From Chaenocephalus aceratus (lineage: Eukaryota; Chordata; Actinopteri; Perciformes; Channichthyidae): a stretch of DNA of 64,000 nucleotides. The notes beneath the pieces were generated by a model. The model was given only the letters and a program-made list of their open reading frames with translations, was not told where the DNA came from and made no database searches. The translations under genes and the position numbers were made by a program. Below, piece after piece: positions 34,921 to 47,142 of this stretch (position 1 is the stretch's first letter; each line of letters opens with the position of its first letter). Location: assembly GCA_023974075.1 (NCBI GenBank), contig JAMFTG010000280.1, positions 105,438 to 169,437 of the forward strand. Direction: 5' to 3'.

Positions 34921-36980
34921 AGAGCCTGTGACACGGTTTTCCCCCATCATCCAAACCCATCAATTTGAGTACATATTGTCCCCTTGAAAACCGTTACTGA
35001 ACTGATTTTGGATATTGTACTTTGATAACCATTAATCTGCCTTCAATGTTGACAATTTTCTGGATCTTCTCGCGGATTCTTCAAGTCCCGCCAAATGATG
35101 GGTGACGTCATTGCGGGCACAGCGCTCCAGCTGCCACCGTCCAGGATCCCAGCATCTGCATGTAAACCTTTATATATATATACAGTCAGATGTAAACGCA
35201 CGATGGTGCACACAGCAGCAAGCTCAGACAGCGATGACAGGTTAATGTTGAACGTGTCTGAGAGCTCATATGAGGCTGAAGGATCGGTTTATGTTGTATC
35301 TGTTAGAAGTTTAGGAATGAGGTGCGTCAATATGGGCGATCATATGGTCATGTAGCCAGTGGTGGAATGGGACTACAAATCATCCCGGGACTCTCGACCG
35401 GCCCACTTCGGTACCGCTAGTAAAATGTCAACGGGGGGAGTGGGGGATGTCAGGGGCAGCGGGTGCTGTAGATAGTAAATGTAAATATGTAAATATTTGT
35501 GTCACTGCATCCTGGTAAAATACAAATATAATGTATAATGTCTGTGTCTGTGTCTTTGACCTTAGCGCTGCTAGCCACCTGTGCTCTGTACTACGAAGCC
35601 AGTTCAACAGACCCTGGATATGTTTGAGTAACAAACTAACAACAACAAACTAACAAACGAGATCTCGCTAAGCGGTCCTACGACGCTGGTTGTCAACTCG
35701 GTAAATCAAGCCAGGGTTTCTCTCTCCAGCTGAGAGCGCGTTCACGTCTAAGACACGAGTGGATCTGACTTTAATTACATTTGTCTCGAGTGTTTCGTCA
35801 ACATAATGTGTTAAATAATACTTCTGCATACAGTCTGTGACACTGTGAGTGTTGCACGGCCAGATGAGGCTGGAGAAGCTGACTCAGATAAGGAAATATA
35901 TGATATATTATGATCTGATTGATGATGTAATATGAATGATAAGTGCGACACGTCGGCGTCTTCTCTGCATACGGCAGTTTAAACTGTATTTCCTTTATCC
36001 TGTAATATGACTTGAGAGATGTAAACTCCACACACTGAGTTGATCTATTTTCTATAGACGCCGGAGGCGGGCAGCGTCAGGTAAAATAAGTTATTTAGCC
36101 TTCTCAAACCTGAGCCTCACGCGCCGCCTATGGGGGATGTGCTGGTGACTTATCCGATCGGCCCACTTCGGTACCGGCCCATCGGGATTCGTCCCGATGG
36201 CCAGTCCGCCACTGCACCCAGCCCACGTAAACTGTCAACGGGGGGAACCTCGCTGCGGGGAAACGGTGGACCTAGTGTCCCGATCGGAGTGGGAATAATA
36301 ATAATAATCTGTGCATTTTATCCATTAATTTCCCCAACATTGTGGTAAAAAAAACACACGTTTAATCCATGTTGTTGGTGTACTACAACTACAAAAAGCA
36401 TCGGTTTGTTTTCTCATCAGGAAATGCAGACCGGCTCAAACAAACGATCATTTAATGTATCATATGTTCGCCGAATTGACATGAAAGCACTAATAAATGT
36501 AGTTTCATCCACTTGAGTTTACAACCACAAAAATAATCGATTTGTTTTTTATATCACATCCGACGGGAGGGAAATTCAGCAGCTCTCACTCCCGATTTGT
36601 AATCCTAATGTAATCATCATTTTCACCACGATCATTTATGTTTATGTCGCCGAATTGACATGAAAGCACTGACAAATATGAATATACTGTAGTCAACTTA
36701 ATTAAAACGTTATTAACGTGCCTAATCTCAGTAATTCACCATTTTCTACGCATGACAACACACTTTGTCCGTGTTTGGCTCTCGAAGCGTTCCCGCATTG
36801 ACGTCACTTCCGGCTTCCCCCAAAACTTCAAAATGAGTCGAAGGAATTTCCCGCGATGTTCGAAATTATTGATATTTAACGGAACGGTATCGCTTTTTCT
36901 TTTTTAAACTGACGGTTCGAGATTACTAGTAGCCCAATATTTCATTGCACAACAGTTGTTGGGATGCTGTCACAGGCTCT
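34921..36980. mobile_element. TTAA-flanked DNA transposon nested in the hAT
   Basis: 13-bp TIRs AGAGCCTGTGACA / TGTCACAGGCTCT with TTAA on both sides (34917-34920 and 36981-36984). TTAA targets fit Kolobok or piggyBac-like superfamilies. No transposase is recognised. It contains another element at 35357-36214. Confidence 0.85.
35357..36214. mobile_element. Third-level nested hAT-like MITE
   Basis: Ends CAGTGGTGGAATGG / CCAGTCCGCCACTG are imperfect inverted repeats; GGCCCACTTCGGTACCG occurs near both ends (35400 and 36160). Flanks CATGTAGC and CACCCAGC match at 5 of 8 positions, a weak TSD. Confidence 0.5.
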
Positions 36981-37054
36981 TTAAGTATCGAATGCTGATA
37001 ATTCTGACGTCATTTGGCCGGTCAAAGTTGTTTGGGCTCGGATAAAACTGCTCC

Positions 37055-37134
37055 GTTACTTTCGTCCCGTGTTACTTTCGTCCCGCGTTACTTTCGTCCC
37101 GCGTTACTTTCGTCCCGCGTTACTTTCGTCCCGG
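37055..37134. repeat. Five 16-bp tandem repeats
   Basis: Unit GTTACTTTCGTCCCGC repeated five times with a single T variant at the end of unit 1 and a G at the end of unit 5. It lies inside the hAT element, outside the TTAA element. Confidence 0.95.
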
Positions 37135-38019
37135 CTCTCCCTACATGTGTATGTGTGGTGTCAGTATGAGAGGATGACAGGCGTCTAATTTTGATGTGGC
37201 CCAAGAGCCAATCACAATAATACCTGCGATGCAGTGAACCAATCACCTTTGAGGGGGGGAACATATCGTTGATTAAACACTATCCAGTGTTTCGCCTACC
37301 ATTGTCTTGGAGGGGCGCTGCACCCCGCCAACGGAGCCCCGCGCCAACCTGAAATTCAAGGTGTTTAAAAAATATATATAATTTTTTTTTAAATATATAT
37401 ATAGCACCAAATTGCAAATAATCTATAACTACTGTCACTTTTCACATTGAACATGTGCTCTTTTATTAAATAAACTAAACGCTTTCATTTTAAATTGTGA
37501 GTTTAGTGTTTTTTGACCCTAAGAAACGCTGATGCATTAATCAATAACAATAATCCACAGCTCCTCTCTCTGCTCCAGAGGATTTTAAAATATATATCCC
37601 AATGCCACAAAAATGCATCAGTGACTAGGTTGAAATCTTGTCTCCAGAAAACAAAAAACTGAAACAAGCGGTATCAGTGACTGTGCGTTTGATGTGGCTC
37701 TTTGCAGTAACATAGAAAACATGTGGCTCTTAACCTGGTTGGCCACCCCTGCTCTAGGGATTGTGGGTGTTGCACTTCATAATTACAGCCTATGGTATGC
37801 TTATGACATAATTGATGCCAAAATACATGGGACTAGGGGAGACCTTCTTTTTGTTTGCATTGTCACTGATAATGAGGAAGAGGAAGAGCAGCCATGTTAA
37901 CAGTGTTATGGCTACAGATGTAATATCTAACTCAACATTAGCCATGACAGTCTGGGCTTAGCAAGGGCCTTAGAATACATACTCTAAAGGCCAAATCCAA
38001 AGACAGTGATACTGACATT

Positions 38020-38590
38020 TTAGCAGTTCACAGTCTTTGGAGGTGGTCTTTCAGGCAATTGGCTAGTGACTTTAAAAAAAATATCATTTCCCCTAGCGGT
38101 GAAATGAACTCCATCTCGCAAAAACAGCCCAGGACTGTCATGTCTAATGTTGGAGTGGTCAACAATGGCACCATTTAGGCTATGAACAAAAGAAGCCATC
38201 ACACTGTTAACAAACTTCCGGGCCTTGTCAATTTTGACAGGATTTGCACCAGCCCTCCACCAGCGCCTCTGGAGAGCATGATCTTCATGCCAGGGGTGCC
38301 GATGCTGAAGCTGGTGCAGATCCTTCTTCATCTGGTTCAGCAACTGAACACTGGGCACATCCCCCAAGTCATTGCCACCACAGTGGATGAGGAGGACATC
38401 CGGGGCTGCTCTTCCTCGCAGGGAGTAGGAAAAGAAAGGGAGGACACCTCTCCAGCGCAGTCCACCCCAACCGAACCAGCACACCCTCAGGTCGAGGCCA
38501 AGGTTGCTGCTGATGGTCTCTGTAGCTCTCTGGGCTCCACGCCGGACATAGCTGTCCTCCGATTATCCATACAGTCACTATGGGAGGAAA
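38020..38590 (-). pseudogene. SGNH/GDSL-hydrolase-like exon from a mobile element
   Basis: After an acceptor (TTTCCTCCCATAG) the minus strand reads VTVWIIG, then after a frameshift CWFGWGGLRWRGVLPFF, PDVLLIHCGGNDLGDV and DSPGLFLRDGVHFTARGND. GGND and DGVH are blocks III and V (catalytic Asp/His) of SGNH hydrolases; the Ser block near the start is garbled by the frameshift. Such domains occur in Ngaro/DIRS and some CR1-like retrotransposons of fish. A small upstream exon may lie at about 38905-38957. No RT or recombinase is adjacent. Confidence 0.6.
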
Positions 38591-38748
38591 ATAAATGAGA
38601 GTAACAAATGCTTCAGATAATGAGGAATATCAAATTAAGTATAAAGGGTTGCTCATTTTGTTCCTTTGACAATAACATACAAAATAACTATGAAATCACA
38701 CCTGTATGGTTAAAAGTAACAAGAGAGCAAAACCTCAAAAAACAGATT

Positions 38749-38757
38749 AACAGCACA

Positions 38758-38798
<41 letters not shown>

Positions 38799-38810
38799 CT
38801 GTGTGCTGTT
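38749..38810. repeat. Long TA-rich hairpin
   Basis: AACAGCACACAG (38749-38760) and CTGTGTGCTGTT (38799-38810) are perfect inverted arms around a (TA)n tract, so the whole 62-bp stretch can fold into one hairpin. Confidence 0.9.
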
Positions 38811-39649
38811 TATCTACAATTGTGCACACATGTATATGTATAGTATGTTTGTGTGTAATGTCAACCATCTGAAGTCATGTAAAGTAAGCCAGGACCATCA
38901 ACTTACAGGTTGTGCAGTTTGGCGTGGAGGAGGTTGCAATTTTCTTTTTTCTTAATGCTGAAATAAATAAAAATGTTTTTAATCAATATAAAAGCACCTT
39001 TCTTTTTCTACAGTCATATTTCATTAATCACATTTAATTCACGCAACACTGGCCATATCTCTGCTAGTTTACAAAGTTTAGTTACAAATGACATTTATAT
39101 TTGAAAAACGGTGAAGCACTTAAAAAACAATTGTATAGTGTAGGTTCAAGAACATTTAAATCAAAAGGACAAGTTTTGTAAAGTTACAGGGTATCTTACC
39201 TTCAGAATATGCCAGGAACGAGGAGCAGTGACCGCAAGCTGGGTTGTTAGCATAGGTTGTTAGCTTAATACTGAGAGCATGTTAGCTTAGCTTCTTAGCC
39301 TGAGCTAAGTCTGGAACGTCACGCTCGGTGGCAGCAGGTCCCGCCCTGTCGCGCCTCGGCTCACTTGGTATCAAAGCGCAGTTTCCACAACGGCACCTAA
39401 ATAACAACAGTTGTAGGTACATCTGATGACATCTGAAATGTAAAACGTACCACAATGACACTGTTTGGTCTTGCTCTAGTGAACGGCGAGGCAAGACTCG
39501 CAATTTGGTCTATTCTAGGATCGAACGGAGGATCCAAATTGTATGCTCCATACGCCATTGTATGCTATATGTAAGCTATCTATTTATCTATATAACTCTA
39601 TCTATCTATCGATTCTCAAATCTAGTATTGCTATGTTGCTAAGTTCCCG

Positions 39650-39936
39650 CTAAACCACTTTACGGCAGATGTCAACAGAGGCAGAGCCTCTCTGGTGGTT
39701 GACTAATCAGAACAGAGTGGCAGAGCTGACCAATCGGAGCACACTGGACGCACAGGAGGGTGGGGGCAGGAACTCCATCGAGCCGTTTAGCGCAGGGAGT
39801 GAAAACTCATACTATCCAGAGATAATGTATGAGAAACCAATCTGAGTTTGGAAAATTGCACAGTATTTTTCTATTGTAATATCCCTCAACAATGGTATTA
39901 TGATCAGTAGAAAGGACCATGCCATGGGACCTTTAA
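39650..39936. mobile_element. Kolobok-like right terminus
   Basis: Ends CATGCCATGGGACCT before TTAA (39933-39936). Its reverse complement AGGTCCCATGGCATG matches the left terminus at 23946 (AGGGCCCATTGCATG) at 13 of 15 positions. The rest of the copy to the left is not recognisable as coding. Confidence 0.45.
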
Positions 39937-40000
39937 AGTACCCATTTGAACCTTCTCAGAGACTCCATTGGTCTCCTTATTTCAAGTTTCTCTCCTGGTA
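39933..40000 (+). repeat. LTR fragment related to the ERV LTR
   Basis: TTAAAGTACCCATTTGAACC and GAGACTCCATTGGTCTC and TTTCTCTCCTGG occur in the same order in minus sense in the LTR at 54086-54850 (region 54170-54095). Only the R/U5-like part is seen, and the left part is replaced by the Kolobok-like terminus. Confidence 0.6.
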
Positions 40001-40335
40001 GCGAGAGGAGCATCACAGTTTTCTTCAGCATCAATTTGTGCATTTGATACAGATAATGGAGCAGATACTTTATGGCCCTTAAGGTCAAATAATGACACAC
40101 CTTCAAAAAGAGCCCCCACCACATATCAATCCCAATTTAACCCCTGGACACGACCCGTATATTTTCAACATTTTGCTTATTATTTTATTTAATTTGCTTT
40201 AACATAATTGTTCATGGTGGGGCTAAGCCATTTCTTGGTATGGCTGTAGCCTACCCCAGCGCCACCACTGTATTTGTTAGACATAAAACATATTGTAGAA
40301 ATCAGATTACAGGTGCAGCTCACAAAATAACTAGA

Positions 40336-40875
40336 ATGTCCATCCATCTTCTCCCGCTTATCCGTGGTCGGGTCGCGGGGGTAGCAGTTCCAGCAGAGAG
40401 CCCCAAACTTTCCTTTCCCTGGCGACATCAACCAGCTCTGACTGGGGGGTCCCAAGGCGCACCCAGGCCAGCGAAGAGATATAATCCCTCCACCTGGTCC
40501 TAGGTCTACCCCTTGGTCTCTTCCCAGCTGGACGTGCCTGGAACACCTCTCTAGGGAGGCGCCCAGGTGGCATCCTAACTAGGTGCCCGAACCACCTCAA
40601 TTGGCTCCTTTCGACGCGAAGGAGGAGCGGTTCAACTCCGAGTCCCTCCCTGATGACCGAACTTCTCACCTTATCCCTAAGGGAGACACCAGCCACCCTG
40701 CGGAGAAAACCCATCTCGGCCGCTTGTATCCGCAATCTTGTTCTTTCGGTCATGACCCATCCTTCATGACCATAGGTGAGGGTAGGAACGAAAATGGCCC
40801 GGTAGACAGAGAGCTTTGCCTTCTGGCTCAGCTCCCTTTTCGTCACAACGGTGCGGTAAAGCGACAGCAGTACGA
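40336..40875 (-). pseudogene. 5'-truncated LINE copy (same family as 47143-50513)
   Basis: The minus strand encodes [53 protein letters not shown] and a final [12 protein letters not shown], nearly identical to the C-terminus of the intact LINE, followed by its 3' tail TAAGCGGGAGAAGATGGATG. About 180 codons remain, with no stop. Truncation at the 5' side and high identity indicate a recent dead-on-arrival retrocopy. Confidence 0.92.
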
Positions 40876-40917
40876 AGACGAAGTGGGCTATATATAGTCC
40901 TGTCTGGTGTCTGGCCA

Positions 40918-41011
40918 AAGTGTTCCCGGATCAGACCTCACGGCATACCGCAGCTACTGTGTTCTACTGATTCGACACAAGCTACCTAAAGAGGCAGTGG
41001 TGGAATTCCAG
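40918..41011 (+). other. Possible orphan exon with consensus donor
   Basis: One frame reads SDLTAYRSYCVLLIRHKLPK then EAVVEFQ up to a consensus donor GTAAGTGC at 41012. No acceptor or partner exon is clear and I cannot name the protein; it may be a retroelement gag fragment. Confidence 0.2.
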
Positions 41012-41027
41012 GTAAGTGCTTCTGACC

Positions 41028-41150
41028 AGAGGTGGGAAGTAACTAAGTACATGTATTGAAATACCGTTAGGACTGTCACGATAATTAATTTTGTTGGACG
41101 ATATATTTTCTCGAAAATTATTGCGATAAACGATAATATTGTCGGCACCG
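41028..41150. repeat. Two hAT-like left termini side by side
   Basis: CAGAGGTGGGAAGTAACTAA (41028) followed 40 bp later by TAGGACTGTCACGATAATTA (41069) look like left ends of two common fish hAT MITE families. Right ends were not found. Confidence 0.35.
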
Positions 41151-41381
41151 TTGTAAGACCATTTTAGACCACTGACATAATGATAATATATAATAATAAT
41201 AATTCAATTACATCCTTTCAAACAGAACTTTTTATTGAACATCCAACATTGCAAATTAAATGTGAAATAATATTCAAATATAATAAATAAAACAAATTAT
41301 AATTTTTTTATTAAAATCACACACAACCAAAACAATCAATTAAATCGAGTCAGGCTGAAAAACAGAGCTCTCTCTCATATC

Positions 41382-41575
41382 AATCAATCAATCAATGTTT
41401 ATTTATATAGCCCAATATCACAAATGTTACATTTGTCTCAGTGGACTTCACAGTTTGTACAGAATATCAGTATGACAATACGACACCCTCTGTCCTTAGA
41501 CCCTCACATCGTACAAGGAAAAACTTCCGGAGAATACCCACAGTTTAAAGGGAAAAATGGGAGAAACCTCAGGGA
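41382..41575 (-). repeat. L2-type LINE 3' fragment
   Basis: TCAATCAATCAATCAATGTT, TTATATAGCCCAATATCACA and CCTCACATCGTACAAGGAAA match the 3' end of the LINE at 55214-58950 in the same orientation: a heavily 5'-truncated copy. Confidence 0.9.
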
Positions 41576-41607
41576 GATAGGGTTCTCTAAAGTGGGCCTC
41601 CATTTAA

Positions 41608-44331
41608 CCCTTAAGAGTCCCTTAAAAAAAAAGTATTTGTTCCTAAAGCCATAAAATGCCACCTTCACAAAAACTGCTATAAAAATATGATATATTCATA
41701 TTTTTTCCCACTTTCAAAGAGTCAGTCTTTTAAAACTACTCCAGCCTGACTAAAATGAATAATACTAGATCATTTTGAACCAGAAAAAACATTTATTTTA
41801 CAAAGATGAACATTGAATGAACACTGTGTGTCTGGCTGTGAGAGTCCAGCTCAGGTGGAGCAGGGGCTGCAAATGGACAGACTGTGGTCCTTGCATATTA
41901 ATTTCCCACATTTGCAGCAGGTGCTGCAAACTCTTCTGTCCATGCAGAAGTGGCACTGCCTCCTGCTCTTCCGTTCACTGATGAGAGGGGCCTGCAGCAG
42001 CACCCTGCAGATCTGACACCATTGTTGCAGCGGCTGATGAGCGGGGAAGGCGCCCTCTCTTCTTGATGTGTGGGGTCACCAGCATTTCTCCCACCTCTTC
42101 AATGAAGAGCCTCCTCCTGTATGGTTTCTGCTGCTGCCAGGATGGCTCGATTGATGTCCACAGGACGTAGGCGTTGTAATGGGAATGTCAACCAGGTTGT
42201 GGAAGAGGGCATTGGCCAGCGATTTGTTCTCCTCCTGCAGGAGTAGGTGGTAACAACCTAACAAAAACATAAAACAAGACAATTTGAATAAATTATTCCA
42301 AGCATTTTCTCTCATGATGCAAATATTAATTATTTTATAGGAAAATGCTCATTTTAAAAAAAACCTACATATATTTCAGACAAGAATATAAGAGTAAGAA
42401 TACATGTGTGCCTACCTTATCAAGGTTGTAGACACCTCCTTTGCATCGGTTGTAGTCTTTGATTATGACTGGCTTTCTCTTCATTTCGTCGCTTACGTCT
42501 GGACTGCGGTGTTTCGTGCTTAGAAGCAGCACATTCCTGCCCCGTAGAGGGATGTAAGAGACCAGTGTGTGGGTCTTCGTAAAGGCAAAGGTGGAGGAGA
42601 GGATCGCTCTCGCTCTTGCCTGGAGCAAAATAGGGGGAAGCTCAGGCTTGTTTCGGCGAATTGTGCCAACCAGGGCCAGTTTTCTCCTGAGCAGCTCCTC
42701 AGCCAGTGCGAAGGACGTGAACAAATTGTCACAGGTAATGATGTGTCCCTAGAGCCCCTCTGTCATCTCCAGGACCACCCTCATCCCCTGGTTGACTTCA
42801 GAAGGACTGCCAGCTGCTTTGCCTGTATACACCTGCAGTCTCCAGGCGTATGATGATTTTACATCACAGTTTGCCCAAATCTTTATACCTTATTTGGCCG
42901 GCTTTTTTGGCATGTACTGCTTGAAGCTGCACCTGCCTCTGAATGGGATGAGCTGTTCATCCACGCAGACGTCGCTGAATGGGCTGAACTGCATCGGCAG
43001 GCGGTGCGTCCACATATCCCAGACTTTGCGGAAGGCAGCCAGCTTGTCATCACGGCGCCGCGGTCGGGATAGCTTGTCGTCGAACCGCAGTGTTTGGCTG
43101 ATCTGGTGAAACCTCCTGTGGGACATCGTGGCTCGGAAAATGCTCCGTCCCGATTTCTCACTCCAGAGGCTGAGGGTCGATTCATTTTTTGATCTGTAAA
43201 CACCGGCCAAAATGAGCAGCCCCACGTAAGCCTGAAGTTCCTCTGTGTCCATATCTCGCCACTCTGCAATTGACCGTCTCCCATGCAGGTTTTTCATGGA
43301 CACAATATGCTGCAGGATGTCATCTGTCATCAGCAGTGTAAAGCTGGATGCCGGGTCACTGATTCGGGTGACAGCATAGTGTGTTGGTCCCGGGGTCAAA
43401 CGTCTGGCTGCTGGGACGTAGCGGAGCGTCTCAGTGTTTGTGGGAGACCAAAACACTTTACCATTTTTTGAAGTCCATCCTGCAGCTGCTTCTTCCAACT
43501 CCCCCCGGTCTCAGTTTCAGATGAGTCTGAGTTGGACTCTAGCTGGTCTGTTCCCACCTCTGAGGCGTCCTCCGTGGACTCTGAGGCGTCTTCTGTGTCA
43601 GCCTCACAGTCCACGGAGGATGATGAGGAGCCAGAGCTTCCTGTGTGCTGTAATACCTTGCCATCTCCAAAAAGACTACTCCTGCACTGATAGTAATACT
43701 TATAACCATGGCTGCAGTGCACCTGCATAAACAACCTGAGCGAGAACCAAAACTTTGTTTTGCGAAAACCAAAACAAAGTTTTGGTTCTCACAACTCATT
43801 GTTTTTATTATTGAATTAGATTATTACGCATTGTGGCCTTCTAAGAGAAAAGTCTTTTGAAGTTGGGCACAAACACGCGCACACACACACACACACCATT
43901 ATCCAACATCAAAAGTGACACACACATATCATTTCAGTAGCATGTGACCCTTGCAGAAAACAGTAAAAAGTGTGACATTTTGCTGCAGGCTACAAAGGGT
44001 TAAAATTATCGCCATCTTGTAGACAAATATAAAAAATTGAAATTGAAAGCTAGAAGTTCAAAATTAAATCTTAACATCAAGGAAATCAAGAGTTTATGAT
44101 AAGATAAATGTGGCGTCAAAAAAAGCGTTTTCAATGGGGCATTTTTTGCCGCTAGGAACTAATGTGTCGGTTTTTGTGTAGCTTAGCCATTTTAGGCTAA
44201 TTTAAAAAACTGAGACGACAATTCAATATACAACTAAAAAATAAAATCCTCAATATTCATTCAACACAGCCAAAATGGCATGAACATGAAAACCCGAATG
44301 GCTGAAAAATGGCCCCAGGGACTCTTAAGGG
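41608..44331 (-). mobile_element. piggyBac transposon, 2724 bp
   Basis: TIRs CCCTTAAGAGTCCC / GGGACTCTTAAGGG with TTAA duplications at 41604-41607 and 44332-44335, the piggyBac signature. It encodes a damaged DDE_Tnp_1_7 transposase on the minus strand. Confidence 0.95.
41850..43734 (-). pseudogene. piggyBac transposase, inactivated
   Basis: N-terminal acidic Ser/Glu region in the frame 43734-43396; after a frameshift near 43495 the core runs 43498-42890: TPGPTHYAVTRISDPASSF, LLILAGVYRSKNESTLSLW, MSHRRFHQISQTLRFDD and CVDEQLIPFRGRCSFKQYMP (first catalytic Asp). It continues to a TAG near 42750, right before GHIITCDNFFTSF (second Asp), then VIIKDYNRCKGGVYNLDKV near 42440, where the usual D of GGVD is Y. 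A Cys-rich C-terminal segment lies at about 42010-41850. Frameshift, stop and active-site change all argue against function. Confidence 0.88.
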
Positions 44332-47142
44332 TTAATTATTTCAGGCATGAAGAGGAGTAAACACGTGGGCCTTCATTTTAGGTTATGGCCTGGAAAAGGG
44401 GCGGTTAGGATTTGCCTTCAATTGAGGGCGAGGGAGTATCAGGCAGCGAACCGAGGGGCCATCGGAGAGCGCCAACCTACCCCAGAAATGAGAACATGGG
44501 GCACTGGCTGCGTTAGGGAATAAGAGTCTTGGATCCTACTGGGACCGGCTGTAAGATCGAGTGCTCGGGCCATCCTTGTTCACCACCTCTTCAGTAGTAA
44601 ACCAGGAGTCAGTAATTTTGTAACGGTTTTATTGTGAAAATTATGGAAGCAAACAAGAGACAGAAGTATTTGAATTTTATTAGACACCGAATTTATAGCA
44701 TTGAAAATAATTACTTTGAAAATCATGTATCTGAATGTTTTTGCTCCGAATTTACCTATGTGAAATAAAAATGTAAAAATGCAAGCGAAAAAAATTCGAA
44801 TGTTCAAATTCAGATCCCAAAAATTCGACGTAAAAAAATTCGCTGTATAAAATTCGATGTCCAAAATTGCGATGCAGCATCATCCGGGCTACTTAGACAG
44901 GATAAGCAATCGAGCCCTAATGCAATCAAACCGACTTCTGGCCTATCAGAGCACGGCTTTGTCAGTCATGTGATCACAACAACCCGGGAGAAAAATGACG
45001 GAGAACAGCGGGGCTTGGGTAAGAAGTCAGTTTGTGCTCTTTATTTTACAAGCAGTGAGGGCTCGACAGCATTTGTATCTTACATTAGCTAAATGAGTGA
45101 AGTAGCCTTGTGCCTTGCTGTTAGCAAGCTCCGTAGTTATCATTAATTGAAGTGAATCACAACGTTACCGTGTCCTTTTGTGTGTGGGGGGGTGTGACGG
45201 TTTGCAAAGTAACGTAACAATCACTTCGGTTAGATAAGTAGACCATGCTACACTATACAAATACTCTCTTACAAAACCCTGCATTTAAACATGTTAATGT
45301 TACTTTAGTAAAAGTATGCTAGTATAATTAGGAAAGTGTTGTTAAAGTATTTAAAGTTGACACAAGTTATACTATTATATAATTTGTTTTATTGTTATTA
45401 CCGATGCACGAGTTGACTTAACTGTTGTAGTTGGAGCTCATTTTGAACAATGAGCTAACTAATTATTACTTTCATAATGGTTTAATGTGCTGACTATTTT
45501 CTACATTAATAGATGAAGGTCTGGTTTGTTCAAACTCTCAAAATAGTAGGACATGCTGTCATAATTAGTCCGAAGTGACACCTGTACAATGTTAAAGCTG
45601 TTAGATAAATGTAGTGAGGTAAAAACTAAAGTATTCAAGATAGTGTAGTGGAAAAGAGATAATGTTTTTTTTTTTTTAAATGTTACTAAAACAACATCTC
45701 TTGTTTTGGACTGACAGTAATGATTCAAGAAATAGTAAATACACATCAATCTGTGTGTATTTGTTGTGGATGGAACACAACTAATGGTGCTCTTACCTGT
45801 GATGCCTCCTCCAAACATTATAACCAGACTGTATCATTCAAACTATAAGTAACAGTTCTAGCTACTTGACTTTAGACAAATAATTCAAAAGACAAAAACA
45901 CAATTTATTGAAAGACCAATCTTTATTTTACAGTGCCTCTCCTTTTGTTTGTATTATTAAACCCTTTCAATCTAAAAAACTGAGCAACTCAACAGTTAAC
46001 TTTATATTTCTTATTGTCCAAATTTCATTTCATTTCAAACCTTTATTTATACAGATAAAATCCCATTGAGATCATTGATCTCTTTTCAAGGGAGACCTGC
46101 TCAAATGAAACATAAAAGCATAAACAGAACAACAAAAGGACAAAGCATCCATTACACTATTTTTCCCCTCTCATATTCACAGGATGGATTATTAGAGACT
46201 TTGGGGGAAACCTCAGCTTTATGAACGTCCTGTCTGTTGGTTTGGCCGGAGAGGGCTGAGGGTCTTTCCCAAAAAATTGTGATGGTTCATGCTTGATAAC
46301 TTTTAGTTCACATTTCAATAAATTGTATTTGCATTGGCACTCCTTTTGTCCGTTATTCTTACTGAAAATGTTAAGTTACACATTCACATCTGACTGAAGA
46401 TTGGCACCATGTATTTATGACATTGCAAACTCGGCACAAGTATTGTGAAGCTCATAAAGTGAGACAAATGCATTTGATCAGCTGACTTTTTTTTTTCTGT
46501 CAAACTTTATAGGCCTGACAATAATCACACTGTCTCTGAGGTGCAACGTAAAACACAAAACAACACACAAATGAAGTTCCTGTTGGACTACAAAACTAGT
46601 CAGTGTGCAGGTCTTTGTGTTACAATATAAGTGTCTCTTAGTGAATGTCCTGTACTGCTCTTATATCTCATCACATCAGCTTCTCCTTTCCCTCTTGGAT
46701 GTTCTTCTGGACCCTCAGAGAAAGAGAACATGGTGAAGCAGTCCTGTCTCTCAGACGTGTCCTTTCCTAACAGAAATATCAAAACACATATTATTGCAGA
46801 GCAAGTGCGTTATTTAAGAAAGAGGTGTGTTTGTTTGTTCGTTCAGGGGCTATAAATATAATGATTTTTTTGAATGTGTTTTTTTAAATCCAACAGTGTA
46901 CTACAAAGATAATCAGGTTATGAATAAACCGTTCTAAATTCATCAACATTGAAATAAATGTATTATTAAAATAATATGTAACTGTTATAAAAACTTAGTG
47001 CAACTGTAGAAGCTTGCTCTGTGCGGTTGTCTCACTGAAACAATCACTTTCAACATGTTGTTTACAGTCAGTATGCAGCAGAGACAAAGGGTCGCAGCTC
47101 TCACTATGTTCAATCATATTTGCCTTAAATACATTGAAATGT

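Larger units (their letters stand above)
34152..37751. mobile_element. hAT element, 3600 bp, with nested insertions
   Basis: TIRs CAGGGGTGGCCAACC / GGTTGGCCACCCCTG. Flanks CTGTAGGG (34144-34151) and CTCTAGGG (37752-37759) are an 8-bp TSD with one mismatch. It keeps only the start of a BED-type transposase and contains the TTAA-flanked element 34921-36980. Confidence 0.9.

Noticed and set aside
36130..36348. 72-codon ORF with repeated PIGPLRYRPIG
   Set aside because: It spans the terminus of a nested MITE; the repeats are the MITE's subterminal motifs.
23942..39936. One 16-kb Kolobok element between the matching TTAA termini
   Set aside because: The left inverted arm lies outside and the right arm inside such a unit, and other independent elements intervene; two separate copies are more likely.
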